Under the pieces are notes generated by a model. The model saw nothing but the letters and a program-made list of their open reading frames with translations, did not search any database and had not been told where the DNA came from. 13,841 bases of DNA from CAXBES01 sp965367015 (GTDB lineage: Bacteria; Bacteroidota; Bacteroidia; Flavobacteriales; Flavobacteriaceae): assembly GCA_965367015.1 (NCBI GenBank), contig CBDUGY010000081.1, forward strand, positions 1-13,841. The letters run 5' to 3'. Every line of letters begins with the position of its first letter. The stretch's first letter is position 1. A program made the position numbers and the translations under genes. Below are positions 6,236 through 13,091 of the stretch, one piece after another.

Positions 6236-8428
6236 GTGGCTGAAATTGATTTATACGCAGCACTCAAAAAGTTTTTTGGATTTTCAAAATTCAAGGGGCT
6301 TCAAGAAGAAGTTATAAAAAGTGTTCTTAGAGATGATAACACATTTGTTATTATGCCAACAGGAGGTGGCAAATCCCTATGCTATCAATTGCCTGCACTT
6401 ATTAGAGATGGAACTGCAATAGTAGTTTCTCCCTTAATTGCCTTAATGAAAAATCAAGTGGACGCCTTACGCGCTCTTTCTTCGGAAGAGGGCATTGCTC
6501 ATGTTCTGAATTCTTCCCTCAATAAAACAGAAGTAAAAAAAGTAAAAGAGGATATCACCAACGGTGTCACAAAACTCCTGTATGTCGCTCCTGAATCACT
6601 TACTAAAGAAGAGTATGTAGATTTTTTACAATCTCAAACGATTTCCTTTGTCGCCATAGACGAAGCTCACTGTATTAGTGAATGGGGTCATGACTTTAGA
6701 CCTGAATATCGAAATTTAAAAACCATCATCAAGCGAATAGGAGACAATATTCCTATTATTGGTCTTACAGCTACAGCAACACCGAAAGTCCAGGAAGATA
6801 TTTTAAAGAATTTAGGAATACAGGAAGCGAACACCTTTAAGGCTTCCTTTAATCGACCAAACCTCTATTATGAGATTCGGCCTAAAACAAAAAACGTTAA
6901 CGGTGATATCATTAGATTCGTAAAGCAACACGAAGGAAAAAGCGGCATCATTTATTGTTTAAGCCGTAAAAGGGTGGAGGAACTAGCACAAATTTTACAG
7001 GTAAATGGCATTAAAGCTGTGCCCTATCATGCCGGATTAGACGCTAAAACGAGAGTGAAGCATCAGGATATGTTTTTAATGGAAGATGCGGATGTGGTTG
7101 TTGCAACCATAGCCTTCGGAATGGGAATCGATAAACCTGATGTAAGGTTTGTGGTACATAATGATATTCCAAAGAGTATAGAAAGTTATTATCAGGAGAC
7201 AGGCAGAGCAGGAAGAGATGGGGGCGAGGGACATTGTTTAGCATACTATTCGTACAAAGATATTGAGAAGCTCGAGAAATTTATGAGTGGCAAACCTGTG
7301 GCCGAACAAGAGATTGGACATGCGTTGCTACAGGAAGTGGTGGCTTTTGCGGAAACATCTATTTCTCGCCGAAAATTTATCTTGCATTACTTCGGTGAAG
7401 AATTTGATAATGAAACAGGCGAAGGTGGTGATATGGATGACAACATGCGTTACCCTAAAAAGAAACACGAAGCACAAAAAGAGGCCGTTCAACTATTGAC
7501 TGTAGTGGACAAAACAAATGAGCAATACAAATCTAAAGAAGTAGTAAATGTATTAATAGGGAAAGTAAATGCCATGATCAAATCACATCGTACCGATACT
7601 CAGGAATTCTTCGGAATGGGGGCCAAACATGATGCAGCATTTTGGATGGCATTGTTACGTCAATTATTGGTGGCAGGATATTTAAAGAAGGATATTGAAA
7701 CCTATGGCGTGGTAAAACTGACTAAGGCGGGTAAGGCTTATCTGAAATCTCCCGTTTCCTTTATGATGACGGAAGATCACTCATTTAAAGAAGCAAATGA
7801 TGATGTGGTAGTTGTCGCAAATAGAGGTGGCGCTGTAGCCGACGAGAATCTATATAGGTTGCTTAAAGCAGAGCGCAAAAAAGTGGCAGATAAACTCAAT
7901 CTCCCACCCTTTGTAATATTTCAAGATCCATCGCTTGAAGATATGGCGTTGAAATATCCTGTTAACATGGATGAACTCTCAAATGTTCATGGAGTAGGCG
8001 AGGGTAAAGCTAAAAAATATGGAATTACTTTTTTAAAATTGATTCAGAACTATGTTGAGGAGAATGATATAATTCGCCCCGACGATTTTGTCGTTAAGTC
8101 AACCGGAAGCAATAGCGCATTAAAACTGTACATCATCCAGAATGTCGACCGAAAATTACCATTAACCGATATTGCAAGCGCGAAAGGGCTGGAAATGCCC
8201 GAATTCATTAAAGAAATGGAGGCGATAGTATACAGCGGAACGAAGCTAAACATTGATTATTGGATAGATGATCTCCTTGATGAAGACCAACAAGAGGAGA
8301 TTCATGATTATTTCCTCGAAGCAGAAACCGATAAGATCGAAGCAGCAATGGAGGAATTTGATGGGGATTATGACCTGGACGAATTACGCCTATATCGCAT
8401 TAAATTTATCAGTGAGGTAGCTAATTAA
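6236..8428 (+). CDS. recQ: ATP-dependent DNA helicase RecQ (lacks the zinc-binding cysteines)
   Basis: A 730-residue 3'-5' DNA helicase for recombination and repair. Helicase motifs are complete: Q-motif around FKGLQ (19-23), Walker A PTGGGKS (41-47), DEAH (142-145) running into the aromatic-rich loop HCISEWGHDFRPEY, and motif VI QETGRAGRDG (320-329). The zinc subdomain begins normally at SRRKFILHYFGEE (377-389), but the four zinc-ligand cysteines of E. coli RecQ are absent; no cysteine occurs after C334. A winged helix follows (about 413-510), then an HRDC domain (about 533-612) and a C-terminal helix-turn-helix tail (about 613-730, HTH_40-like) ending LRLYRIKFISEVAN. The start is GTG at 6236; no in-frame ATG precedes it. 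It is divergent from kdsD, and its TAA shares bases with the stop of the convergent peptidase gene. Confidence 0.94.
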   Translation: MAEIDLYAALKKFFGFSKFKGLQEEVIKSVLRDDNTFVIMPTGGGKSLCYQLPALIRDGTAIVVSPLIALMKNQVDALRALSSEEGIAHVLNSSLNKTEVKKVKEDITNGVTKLLYVAPESLTKEEYVDFLQSQTISFVAIDEAHCISEWGHDFRPEYRNLKTIIKRIGDNIPIIGLTATATPKVQEDILKNLGIQEANTFKASFNRPNLYYEIRPKTKNVNGDIIRFVKQHEGKSGIIYCLSRKRVEELAQILQVNGIKAVPYHAGLDAKTRVKHQDMFLMEDADVVVATIAFGMGIDKPDVRFVVHNDIPKSIESYYQETGRAGRDGGEGHCLAYYSYKDIEKLEKFMSGKPVAEQEIGHALLQEVVAFAETSISRRKFILHYFGEEFDNETGEGGDMDDNMRYPKKKHEAQKEAVQLLTVVDKTNEQYKSKEVVNVLIGKVNAMIKSHRTDTQEFFGMGAKHDAAFWMALLRQLLVAGYLKKDIETYGVVKLTKAGKAYLKSPVSFMMTEDHSFKEANDDVVVVANRGGAVADENLYRLLKAERKKVADKLNLPPFVIFQDPSLEDMALKYPVNMDELSNVHGVGEGKAKKYGITFLKLIQNYVEENDIIRPDDFVVKSTGSNSALKLYIIQNVDRKLPLTDIASAKGLEMPEFIKEMEAIVYSGTKLNIDYWIDDLLDEDQQEEIHDYFLEAETDKIEAAMEEFDGDYDLDELRLYRIKFISEVAN

Positions 8429-9828
8429 TCAAATGATTTTGTAGCTTCAATTACATGCTCCTTAGCATTTGTAGATGTAATAAAATTTTCTTCAAATCGT
8501 TCAAATCTTTCCTCCGACATTCCACTTTGCAAAAGCGTTGATTTAAAAAAGTTATAATCTGATCTAACGTCCTTTGAATTAAGGATTAATTGATACCATT
8601 TCCAGATATTTTCCAAACCGATTTCTTTCTCAAGTGCCGTAATAAGCAGAGGGAAATAGTTATATCTATACGTCCCGTTAATTTGTGAGTTTTGAGTTAT
8701 TTTATTCAGTGAGATTACATCCAATTCTTTGCTGTTTTTAATATAGTTTTGAAGTTTTTTGTGATACTCTTCTTCTCCCAGAATTTCTTTCACAACCTGG
8801 AGCGAAATATATTCGGTCATTCCTTCAAGGAATATCCAATTTAATTTATCATTAGGAACAAAATGAGTTCCGAAATAATAATGCCCTAATTCGTGTGCAA
8901 TAAATCCAATACTGGAATTGTCGATTAGATTGCCGGTTTCATCATTAAAAAATCCAGACAAACTCCAACGGTCATTACCTACAACTGCGATTGTTGGATA
9001 TGTAACGAACATCCACCCGTTCTTTATAGAAGTGGGATGTGCTCCGAGAAAAGTAACTGTCTGTCCGTAAGGAATGTTTAATTTTCTTTCGTAATAAGTA
9101 ATTATTTCATTGGTCCAATTGCTAAGAGTGTTTTCTTTTGCGCTATTGAGTTTGCCATTAACGATGTAAATGCCATTAATTTCTGAAAAAGTGAATTTTC
9201 CTGCAAATAAGAGAAGGGAGACCGGTATTTCGGATGTAAAAAGATTTGTGTTATTTGAACTAGGAGCAGATCCGTTAATGTATATACTATTTCCTTCTTC
9301 AGTCACAATTTCTAAGGCATAGGTGTATTTATTATGTAATACATCATTTTTTACATCATAGAGAATGGGGTACCATACAGATTGCTCTGAAGCACGAAAG
9401 GTATTTTTTTGAAAAGCAATATTTCCCTTCCAGTCACCCCATTCATATGCTTCGGAATATGAATTGATTACTGGAAATGCGCCGGTATATTTTATGCGTA
9501 ATTCCCTAGGAAGAAATTTCCCCGTATTATCGTTATTCGGAATATAATATTGAAAAGCTTCTTCTGATACCTTCTCATCATAGGCCGTATTATAATAATA
9601 ATTTACAGCTCCTGTTTCATTTCTGAGATATTCGATGTTTAGTCCCTTGTTTAATAGAATGGTGTAATCTTCAATATGGGGTAAATTCGAAATAATTACA
9701 TCTCCTCTGAGCGTACCGGATACGGTTGAAACTTTAATAGTTCCGGTTATATGAGGGTTTTGAGCTAATGAACTTTCAGAAAGCAAAAGTGCTGTAAAAG
9801 TGACCAAGAAAAAGACTGCAGATTTCAT
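8425..9828 (-). CDS. secreted M1-like (gluzincin) metallopeptidase
   Basis: A 467-residue protein with a signal peptide (MKSAVFFLVTFTALLLSESSLAQ). The zinc site is the M1 type: HELGH at 312-316 followed after exactly 18 residues by E335 in WIFLEGMTEY, giving H312, H316 and E335 as ligands and E313 as base. A tyrosine-rich stretch at 387-391 sits where M1 enzymes place their transition-state tyrosine. The N-terminal half is beta-rich with no obvious domain motif. The GxMEN exopeptidase motif expected upstream of HExxH is not visible; the corresponding region reads GWMFVTYPTIAVVGNDRW (271-288). There is no lipobox and no clear C-terminal sorting domain, so periplasmic location is the default guess. 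ATG at 9828. Stop-on-stop overlap with recQ; no partner gene on its strand. Substrate unknown. Confidence 0.8.
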   Translation of the reverse strand: MKSAVFFLVTFTALLLSESSLAQNPHITGTIKVSTVSGTLRGDVIISNLPHIEDYTILLNKGLNIEYLRNETGAVNYYYNTAYDEKVSEEAFQYYIPNNDNTGKFLPRELRIKYTGAFPVINSYSEAYEWGDWKGNIAFQKNTFRASEQSVWYPILYDVKNDVLHNKYTYALEIVTEEGNSIYINGSAPSSNNTNLFTSEIPVSLLLFAGKFTFSEINGIYIVNGKLNSAKENTLSNWTNEIITYYERKLNIPYGQTVTFLGAHPTSIKNGWMFVTYPTIAVVGNDRWSLSGFFNDETGNLIDNSSIGFIAHELGHYYFGTHFVPNDKLNWIFLEGMTEYISLQVVKEILGEEEYHKKLQNYIKNSKELDVISLNKITQNSQINGTYRYNYFPLLITALEKEIGLENIWKWYQLILNSKDVRSDYNFFKSTLLQSGMSEERFERFEENFITSTNAKEHVIEATKSFD

Positions 9829-9939
9829 ATAATAATGTTTCGGTTAGTAAGGCTTTTTTATAAGGATGTATCTTTTGCAAAAACGTTACAGTAAAACGCA
9901 AGTATTGTTTCTTAACTTCCACAATTAAATTACTATTAG

Positions 9940-9947
9940 TACCTTTG
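9940..9947 (+). promoter_or_regulatory. -7 promoter box upstream of the cyclophilin-FKBP gene
   Basis: TACCTTTG is a perfect TAnnTTTG box 57 bp before the ATG at 10005. The -33 position at normal spacing reads TTCC (9917-9920) rather than TTG, so only half of the consensus is met. Transcription would begin near 9953, leaving an A-rich leader of about 50 nt with no strong Shine-Dalgarno sequence. Confidence 0.5.
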
Positions 9948-10004
9948 CAGTCTTTAAACTCTAATCTAAAATAATTGGAGTTCAATCATTAAAAATAAGA
10001 TACA

Positions 10005-10940
10005 ATGCAAGACGGTATTTACGCAAGAATAACTACTGAAAAGGGAGAAATTTTAGGCAAATTAACATATAAAGAAACACCGGGAACGGTTGGAAACTTT
10101 GTGGCTTTAGCTGAAGGACAACTCGAAAATAAAGCAAAACCACAAGGTACGCCATATTACGATGGTCTAACATTTCATCGGGTCATTCCTGATTTTATGG
10201 TCCAAGGGGGTGATCCCGACGGAACTGGTGCCGGCGGACCGGGATATAAGTTCGATGATGAGTTTCATCCGGATCTTAAGCACGACAAGCCCGGAGTATT
10301 TTCTATGGCAAATGCCGGTGCAGGTACAAATGGAAGTCAGTTTTTTATTACACACGTTCCAACAGATTGGTTAGACAATAAGCACACTGTTTTTGGAAAT
10401 GTAGTTGAAGGACAGGAAGTAGTTGATAGTATTGCACAAGGTGACACCATGCAAAAGGTAGAAATTATTCGTGTGGGTGACGATGCAAAGAACTGGAATG
10501 CGGTTGAAGCCTTCAGACAGTTCACAGGTTCCAGAGCCGAACGCGAAGCTGCTGCAAGAAAAGAGCAGGAAGATGCCATGAAGGATTTGGTAAAGGGTTT
10601 CGAAAAAACCGAGAGTGGTTTGCACTATAAGCATATTAATAAAGGGGATGGCCCGAAGCCAAATAAAGGGCAAACAGTTGCGGTTCACTACAAAGGGATG
10701 TTACCAGACGGAAGTGAATTCGATAATTCGTATAAAAGAGGTAATCCAATTGAGTTTCCTGTAGGAATGGGTCATGTAATCGAAGGATGGGATGAAGGTA
10801 TCATGCTTTTAAACAAAGGTGATAAAGCCCGCTTTGTGATTCCGTCAAACCTTGGTTACGGTTCTGCCGGAGCAGGAGGAGTTATTCCTCCCAATGCAAC
10901 TCTTGTCTTTGATGTAGAGTTGATGAATATAAAAGGATAA
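10005..10940 (+). CDS. dual-family peptidyl-prolyl isomerase (cyclophilin-FKBP fusion)
   Basis: One 311-residue chain carries two unrelated prolyl isomerase folds. Residues 1-160 are a cyclophilin with its catalytic groove intact: FHRVIPDFMVQGGDP (57-71, R59, F64, Q67), MANAGAGTNGSQFFIT (101-116, Q112, F113), W122 and H127. Residues about 205-311 are an FKBP: VHYKGML (Y229), EFDNS (F239, D240), VIEGWDEGI (V258, I259, W262), LGYGS (Y285) and VFDVEL (F302). A charged helical linker rich in Glu, Ala and Arg joins them (about 165-200). Such CFBP proteins have been described in Flavobacteria and other Bacteroidetes. No signal peptide is visible, so it is likely cytoplasmic. ATG at 10005; preceded by a -7 box, followed by a hairpin terminator. 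Confidence 0.93.
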   Translation: MQDGIYARITTEKGEILGKLTYKETPGTVGNFVALAEGQLENKAKPQGTPYYDGLTFHRVIPDFMVQGGDPDGTGAGGPGYKFDDEFHPDLKHDKPGVFSMANAGAGTNGSQFFITHVPTDWLDNKHTVFGNVVEGQEVVDSIAQGDTMQKVEIIRVGDDAKNWNAVEAFRQFTGSRAEREAAARKEQEDAMKDLVKGFEKTESGLHYKHINKGDGPKPNKGQTVAVHYKGMLPDGSEFDNSYKRGNPIEFPVGMGHVIEGWDEGIMLLNKGDKARFVIPSNLGYGSAGAGGVIPPNATLVFDVELMNIKG

Positions 10941-10979
10941 TTATTTCGGAAGAAAAATCTTTCAGAAAATAAAAATTAG

Positions 10980-11014
10980 AAACGCTTCGGGTAACTGAGG
11001 CGTTTTGTACTTTT
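10980..11014 (+). terminator. intrinsic terminator after the cyclophilin-FKBP gene
   Basis: AAACGCTTC (10980-10988) pairs with GAGGCGTTT (10997-11005) as a 9-bp stem containing one T-G wobble, with the 8-base loop GGGTAACT, followed by a T-rich tail (TTTTGTACTTTT, overlapping the stem end). It lies 39 bp after the stop codon. The tail runs to within 6 bases of the next gene's ATG. Confidence 0.75.
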
Positions 11015-11019
11015 ATAGC

Positions 11020-11556
11020 ATGACACTTGACCCGCTGAAGTACCCTATTGGCAAATTTGATTGCCCTTCAAATATCACTTCTGAAAAGTTAGAAGCCTGG
11101 ATTTCGATTTTAGAACACTTTCCCGAGCGATTGGCCAACTTAGTCGGCAATCTTTCCGAAGAACAGTTAAATACCCGCTATCGTCCGGAGGGTTGGACCA
11201 TTAGACAAGTTGTACATCATGTTTATGATAGTCATCATCACAGTTATGTGCGCTACAAATGGGCGCTAACTGAAGATACGCCACTTATTAAAGCGTATGA
11301 TGAAGCAAAATGGGCTGAGGTTTTTGATTATGTTACTACGCCCATAGAAATGTCATTACAAGCACTTTCTGCGTTGCATAGAAAACTCGTATTCTTACTA
11401 AAAGGTATGAAGTCAGAAGATTTTCAGAGAGAATATATTCATCCCGAAAAACCAAATAACGTCTCTCTTGCCGAAAATACTGGAATCTACGCTTGGCATT
11501 GCAATCATCATTACGCGCATATTGAGAATATAATGAAACAAAAAGGATGGAAATAG
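11020..11556 (+). CDS. YfiT/BstA-like DinB-superfamily protein (putative metal-dependent hydrolase or thiol S-transferase)
   Basis: A 178-residue four-helix DinB-fold protein closely resembling Bacillus subtilis YfiT. Shared blocks include LKYPIGKF near the start, RPEGWTIRQVVHHVYDSH (55-72), ALTEDTPLIKAYDE (82-95) and IYAWHCNHHYAHI (156-168). The YfiT metal ligands H67, H160 and H164 fall at the same residue numbers. Relatives act as bacillithiol S-transferases; whether this organism makes bacillithiol cannot be judged here. The frame could be extended five codons to a TTG at 11005, but the ATG at 11020 matches the family N-terminus, and the TTG lies in the terminator stem of the preceding gene. 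A TACTTTTA box at 11008-11015 is the only promoter-like sequence and would make the mRNA nearly leaderless. Converges on the thioredoxin-like gene. Confidence 0.88.
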   Translation: MTLDPLKYPIGKFDCPSNITSEKLEAWISILEHFPERLANLVGNLSEEQLNTRYRPEGWTIRQVVHHVYDSHHHSYVRYKWALTEDTPLIKAYDEAKWAEVFDYVTTPIEMSLQALSALHRKLVFLLKGMKSEDFQREYIHPEKPNNVSLAENTGIYAWHCNHHYAHIENIMKQKGWK

Positions 11557-11621
11557 CAGTGATCAGTGGGAGACAGCAGACTAAAAATTGAAATGTTCTA
11601 GATTAAATTAATGCTAGTCTT

Positions 11622-12179
11622 TTATTCCTTCCACTTAATATTACATCCAATACTGGGCTTTTGATCTTTACGTTGTGGGTTATTATTCAGCACATTGTCT
11701 AATGCCTCCCGAAGGTCCCTACCGTTTACCGGAATTCCGTTCCCGGGACGTGAGTTGTCTAACTGTCCCCGATAAATAAGTTTTAATTCAGCATCAAAAA
11801 GGTAAAAATCTGGAGTACAAGCGGCGTCGTAGGCTTTTGCCACCTGCTGAGTTTCATCATATAGATAAGGAAAAGTATAGTTGTGTTTTTGAGCAACCTT
11901 CCACATCAATTCCGGTGAATCTTCAGGATAGTTCTCTACATCATTACTACTAATTGCGGCAAAACCAAAGCCGGTGACGCGATAATCGTTTGCGAGTCGA
12001 ACTATTTCTTCGTTCACATGTTTAACAAACGGACAGTGATTACAAATAAACATGATCACTGTGCCTTTTTCACCTTGAATACCTTGAAGAGACACTTCTT
12101 TGTTGGTAATTGTGTCTGTTAACATAAAGTTAGGTGCTTTAGTTCCTAACGGGAGCATATTGGATGGGGTAAGTGCCAT
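11622..12179 (-). CDS. thioredoxin-family (peroxiredoxin-like) protein
   Basis: A 185-residue thioredoxin-fold protein of the AhpC/TSA-like group (PRX_like1 type). It opens with LPLGTKAPNFMLTD (9-22), then has the redox motif C46-N-H-C49 in MFICNHCPFVKH, a third cysteine before the cis-proline loop (C121-T-P123) and the conserved tail QKPSIGCNIKWK with C179. The family is usually annotated only as thioredoxin family protein; a role as disulfide reductase or peroxidase is inferred. No signal peptide is seen, so it is likely cytoplasmic. ATG at 12179. It is a single gene, convergent with the YfiT-like gene (65-bp gap) and divergent from the small conserved gene at 12416. A TAACTTTA box lies about 33 bp upstream of the ATG. 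Confidence 0.87.
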   Translation of the reverse strand: MALTPSNMLPLGTKAPNFMLTDTITNKEVSLQGIQGEKGTVIMFICNHCPFVKHVNEEIVRLANDYRVTGFGFAAISSNDVENYPEDSPELMWKVAQKHNYTFPYLYDETQQVAKAYDAACTPDFYLFDAELKLIYRGQLDNSRPGNGIPVNGRDLREALDNVLNNNPQRKDQKPSIGCNIKWKE

Positions 12180-12212
12180 ATTTCTTTTTATAATTAGTAA
12201 GCAGAATGATGA

Positions 12213-12220
12213 TAAAGTTA
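12213..12220 (-). promoter_or_regulatory. -7-like box upstream of the thioredoxin-family gene
   Basis: TAACTTTA on the minus strand, inside TTGTAACTTTA, differs from TAnnTTTG only in the last base. No TTG lies at the -33 distance. The same 11 bases occur on the other side of this divergent gap at 12392-12402, in front of the gene at 12416. Confidence 0.35.
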
Positions 12221-12371
12221 CAATTTTAATCAGGAATCCGTATCATGTAAAGAGTAATGAAGAATTGATCTTTAGCAATTGATAATTGATTTTTGAGATA
12301 TATTAATATTGATAACCAGATTAGAACTAACCGAGCTCGACATAATTAATTATTAAAGAAAATATAAATTT

Positions 12372-12402
12372 TTGTCAGTGTATGAATTGTCTTGTAACTT
12401 TA
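12372..12402 (+). promoter_or_regulatory. promoter for the small conserved gene and csaA-like gene
   Basis: TTG at 12372-12374, a 20-base spacer and TAACTTTA at 12395-12402 fit the Bacteroidetes promoter pattern except for the final A. The ATG at 12416 is only 13 bases past the box, so the leader would be very short. It is A-rich (AAGAAAAGAAAAAA), a common substitute for a Shine-Dalgarno sequence in this phylum. Confidence 0.5.
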
Positions 12403-12415
12403 AGAAAAGAAAAAA

Positions 12416-12727
12416 ATGGAAAATTCATACTCGTCTCTATCTGTAGCAATCGGTGCTCTGCAAAAAGAAGGTTACAATGTTGACTTTAATTTAGTGGAGG
12501 AAGGACTTTCATCACGGTCATTAAAAAAAGATTGGAAAGCCGGTGAATGTGATGTTATTAAATATTATCGGTTTGAAGGAATGACTAATCCGGGAGATAA
12601 CAGCATATTGTATGTTATTGAAACCTCTGATGGTCACAAAGGTTTGTTGGTCGACAACTATAGTGCAGCCGGAACCTATATATCTCCAGAAATGCGTAAA
12701 AAGCTGACTATCACCCATGACGAATAA
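12416..12727 (+). CDS. small conserved Bacteroidetes protein of unknown function
   Basis: A 103-residue soluble protein with no signal peptide or membrane segment. It resembles a family common in Flavobacteria that has helix-rich N-terminal residues (SSLSVAIGALQKEGYNVDFNL, about 6-26), a central CDVIKYYRFEGMTNPGDNSILYVIET (45-70) and a GLLVDNYSAAG-x-YISPEMRKKL end (76-96). Databases often label such proteins phosphoribosylpyrophosphate synthetase, but there is no PRPP-binding motif and the chain is a third of the length of a true Prs, so that name looks wrong. The biochemical role is unknown. It has its own promoter-like sequence, and its last 11 bp overlap the start of the csaA-like gene, so the two are very likely co-translated. 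Confidence 0.8.
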   Translation: MENSYSSLSVAIGALQKEGYNVDFNLVEEGLSSRSLKKDWKAGECDVIKYYRFEGMTNPGDNSILYVIETSDGHKGLLVDNYSAAGTYISPEMRKKLTITHDE

Positions 12728-13091
12728 CCTGAGTTGGGTAGATTTCGAGAAGGTCGAAATGAGGGTGGGAACCATTATGGAAGTAGAGGATTTTCCTGAA
12801 GCACGTAATCCTTCTTATAAACTTAAAATTGACTTCGGAAAGGAAATAGGTTTTAAAAAATCTTCAGCTCAAATTACTACTCTTTACACCAAAGAGGATT
12901 TACTCGGAAAGCAGATTGTTGCAGTCATCAATTTTCCGAAGAAACAAATAGGACCCTTCATGAGCGAATGCTTAGTTCTTGGAGCTGTTAATGGTAAGGA
13001 TGTTACTTTGCTTAATCCAAGTCAAAAAGTGGCTAATGGATTGAGAATTAGCAGACACCGTGAAAAAATAATTGCATCTCATAATGATTAG
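12717..13091 (+). CDS. csaA: CsaA-type tRNA-binding domain protein
   Basis: A 124-residue stand-alone tRNA-binding (EMAP-II-like OB-fold) protein. The diagnostic segments are WVDFEKVEMRVGTIMEVEDFPEARNPSYKLKIDFG split over residues 7-41, SSAQITTLYTKEDLLGKQIVAVINFP from 49 to 74, and KKQIGPFMSECLVLGAV (75-91). This matches CsaA, a homodimer that binds tRNA and was described as a chaperone linked to protein export in Bacillus; its precise role in Bacteroidetes is not settled. The ATG at 12717 lies 11 bp inside the preceding small gene. The TAG stop overlaps the TAA stop of the convergent acyltransferase gene (13088-13091), leaving no room for a terminator between them. Confidence 0.88.
   Translation: MTNNLSWVDFEKVEMRVGTIMEVEDFPEARNPSYKLKIDFGKEIGFKKSSAQITTLYTKEDLLGKQIVAVINFPKKQIGPFMSECLVLGAVNGKDVTLLNPSQKVANGLRISRHREKIIASHND

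Noticed and set aside
11576..11624. AGACTA...TAGTCT and CTAG-type inverted repeats between the YfiT-like and thioredoxin-like genes as a terminator
   Set aside because: The stems are AT-rich, interrupted or separated by over 30 bases, so a stable terminator hairpin cannot be supported.
12264..12313. Four copies of ATTGAT (12264, 12278, 12285, 12308) as a possible binding-site array
   Set aside because: Spacing is irregular (14, 7 and 23 bases) and the hexamer is expected by chance in such AT-rich DNA; no conserved pattern is visible.
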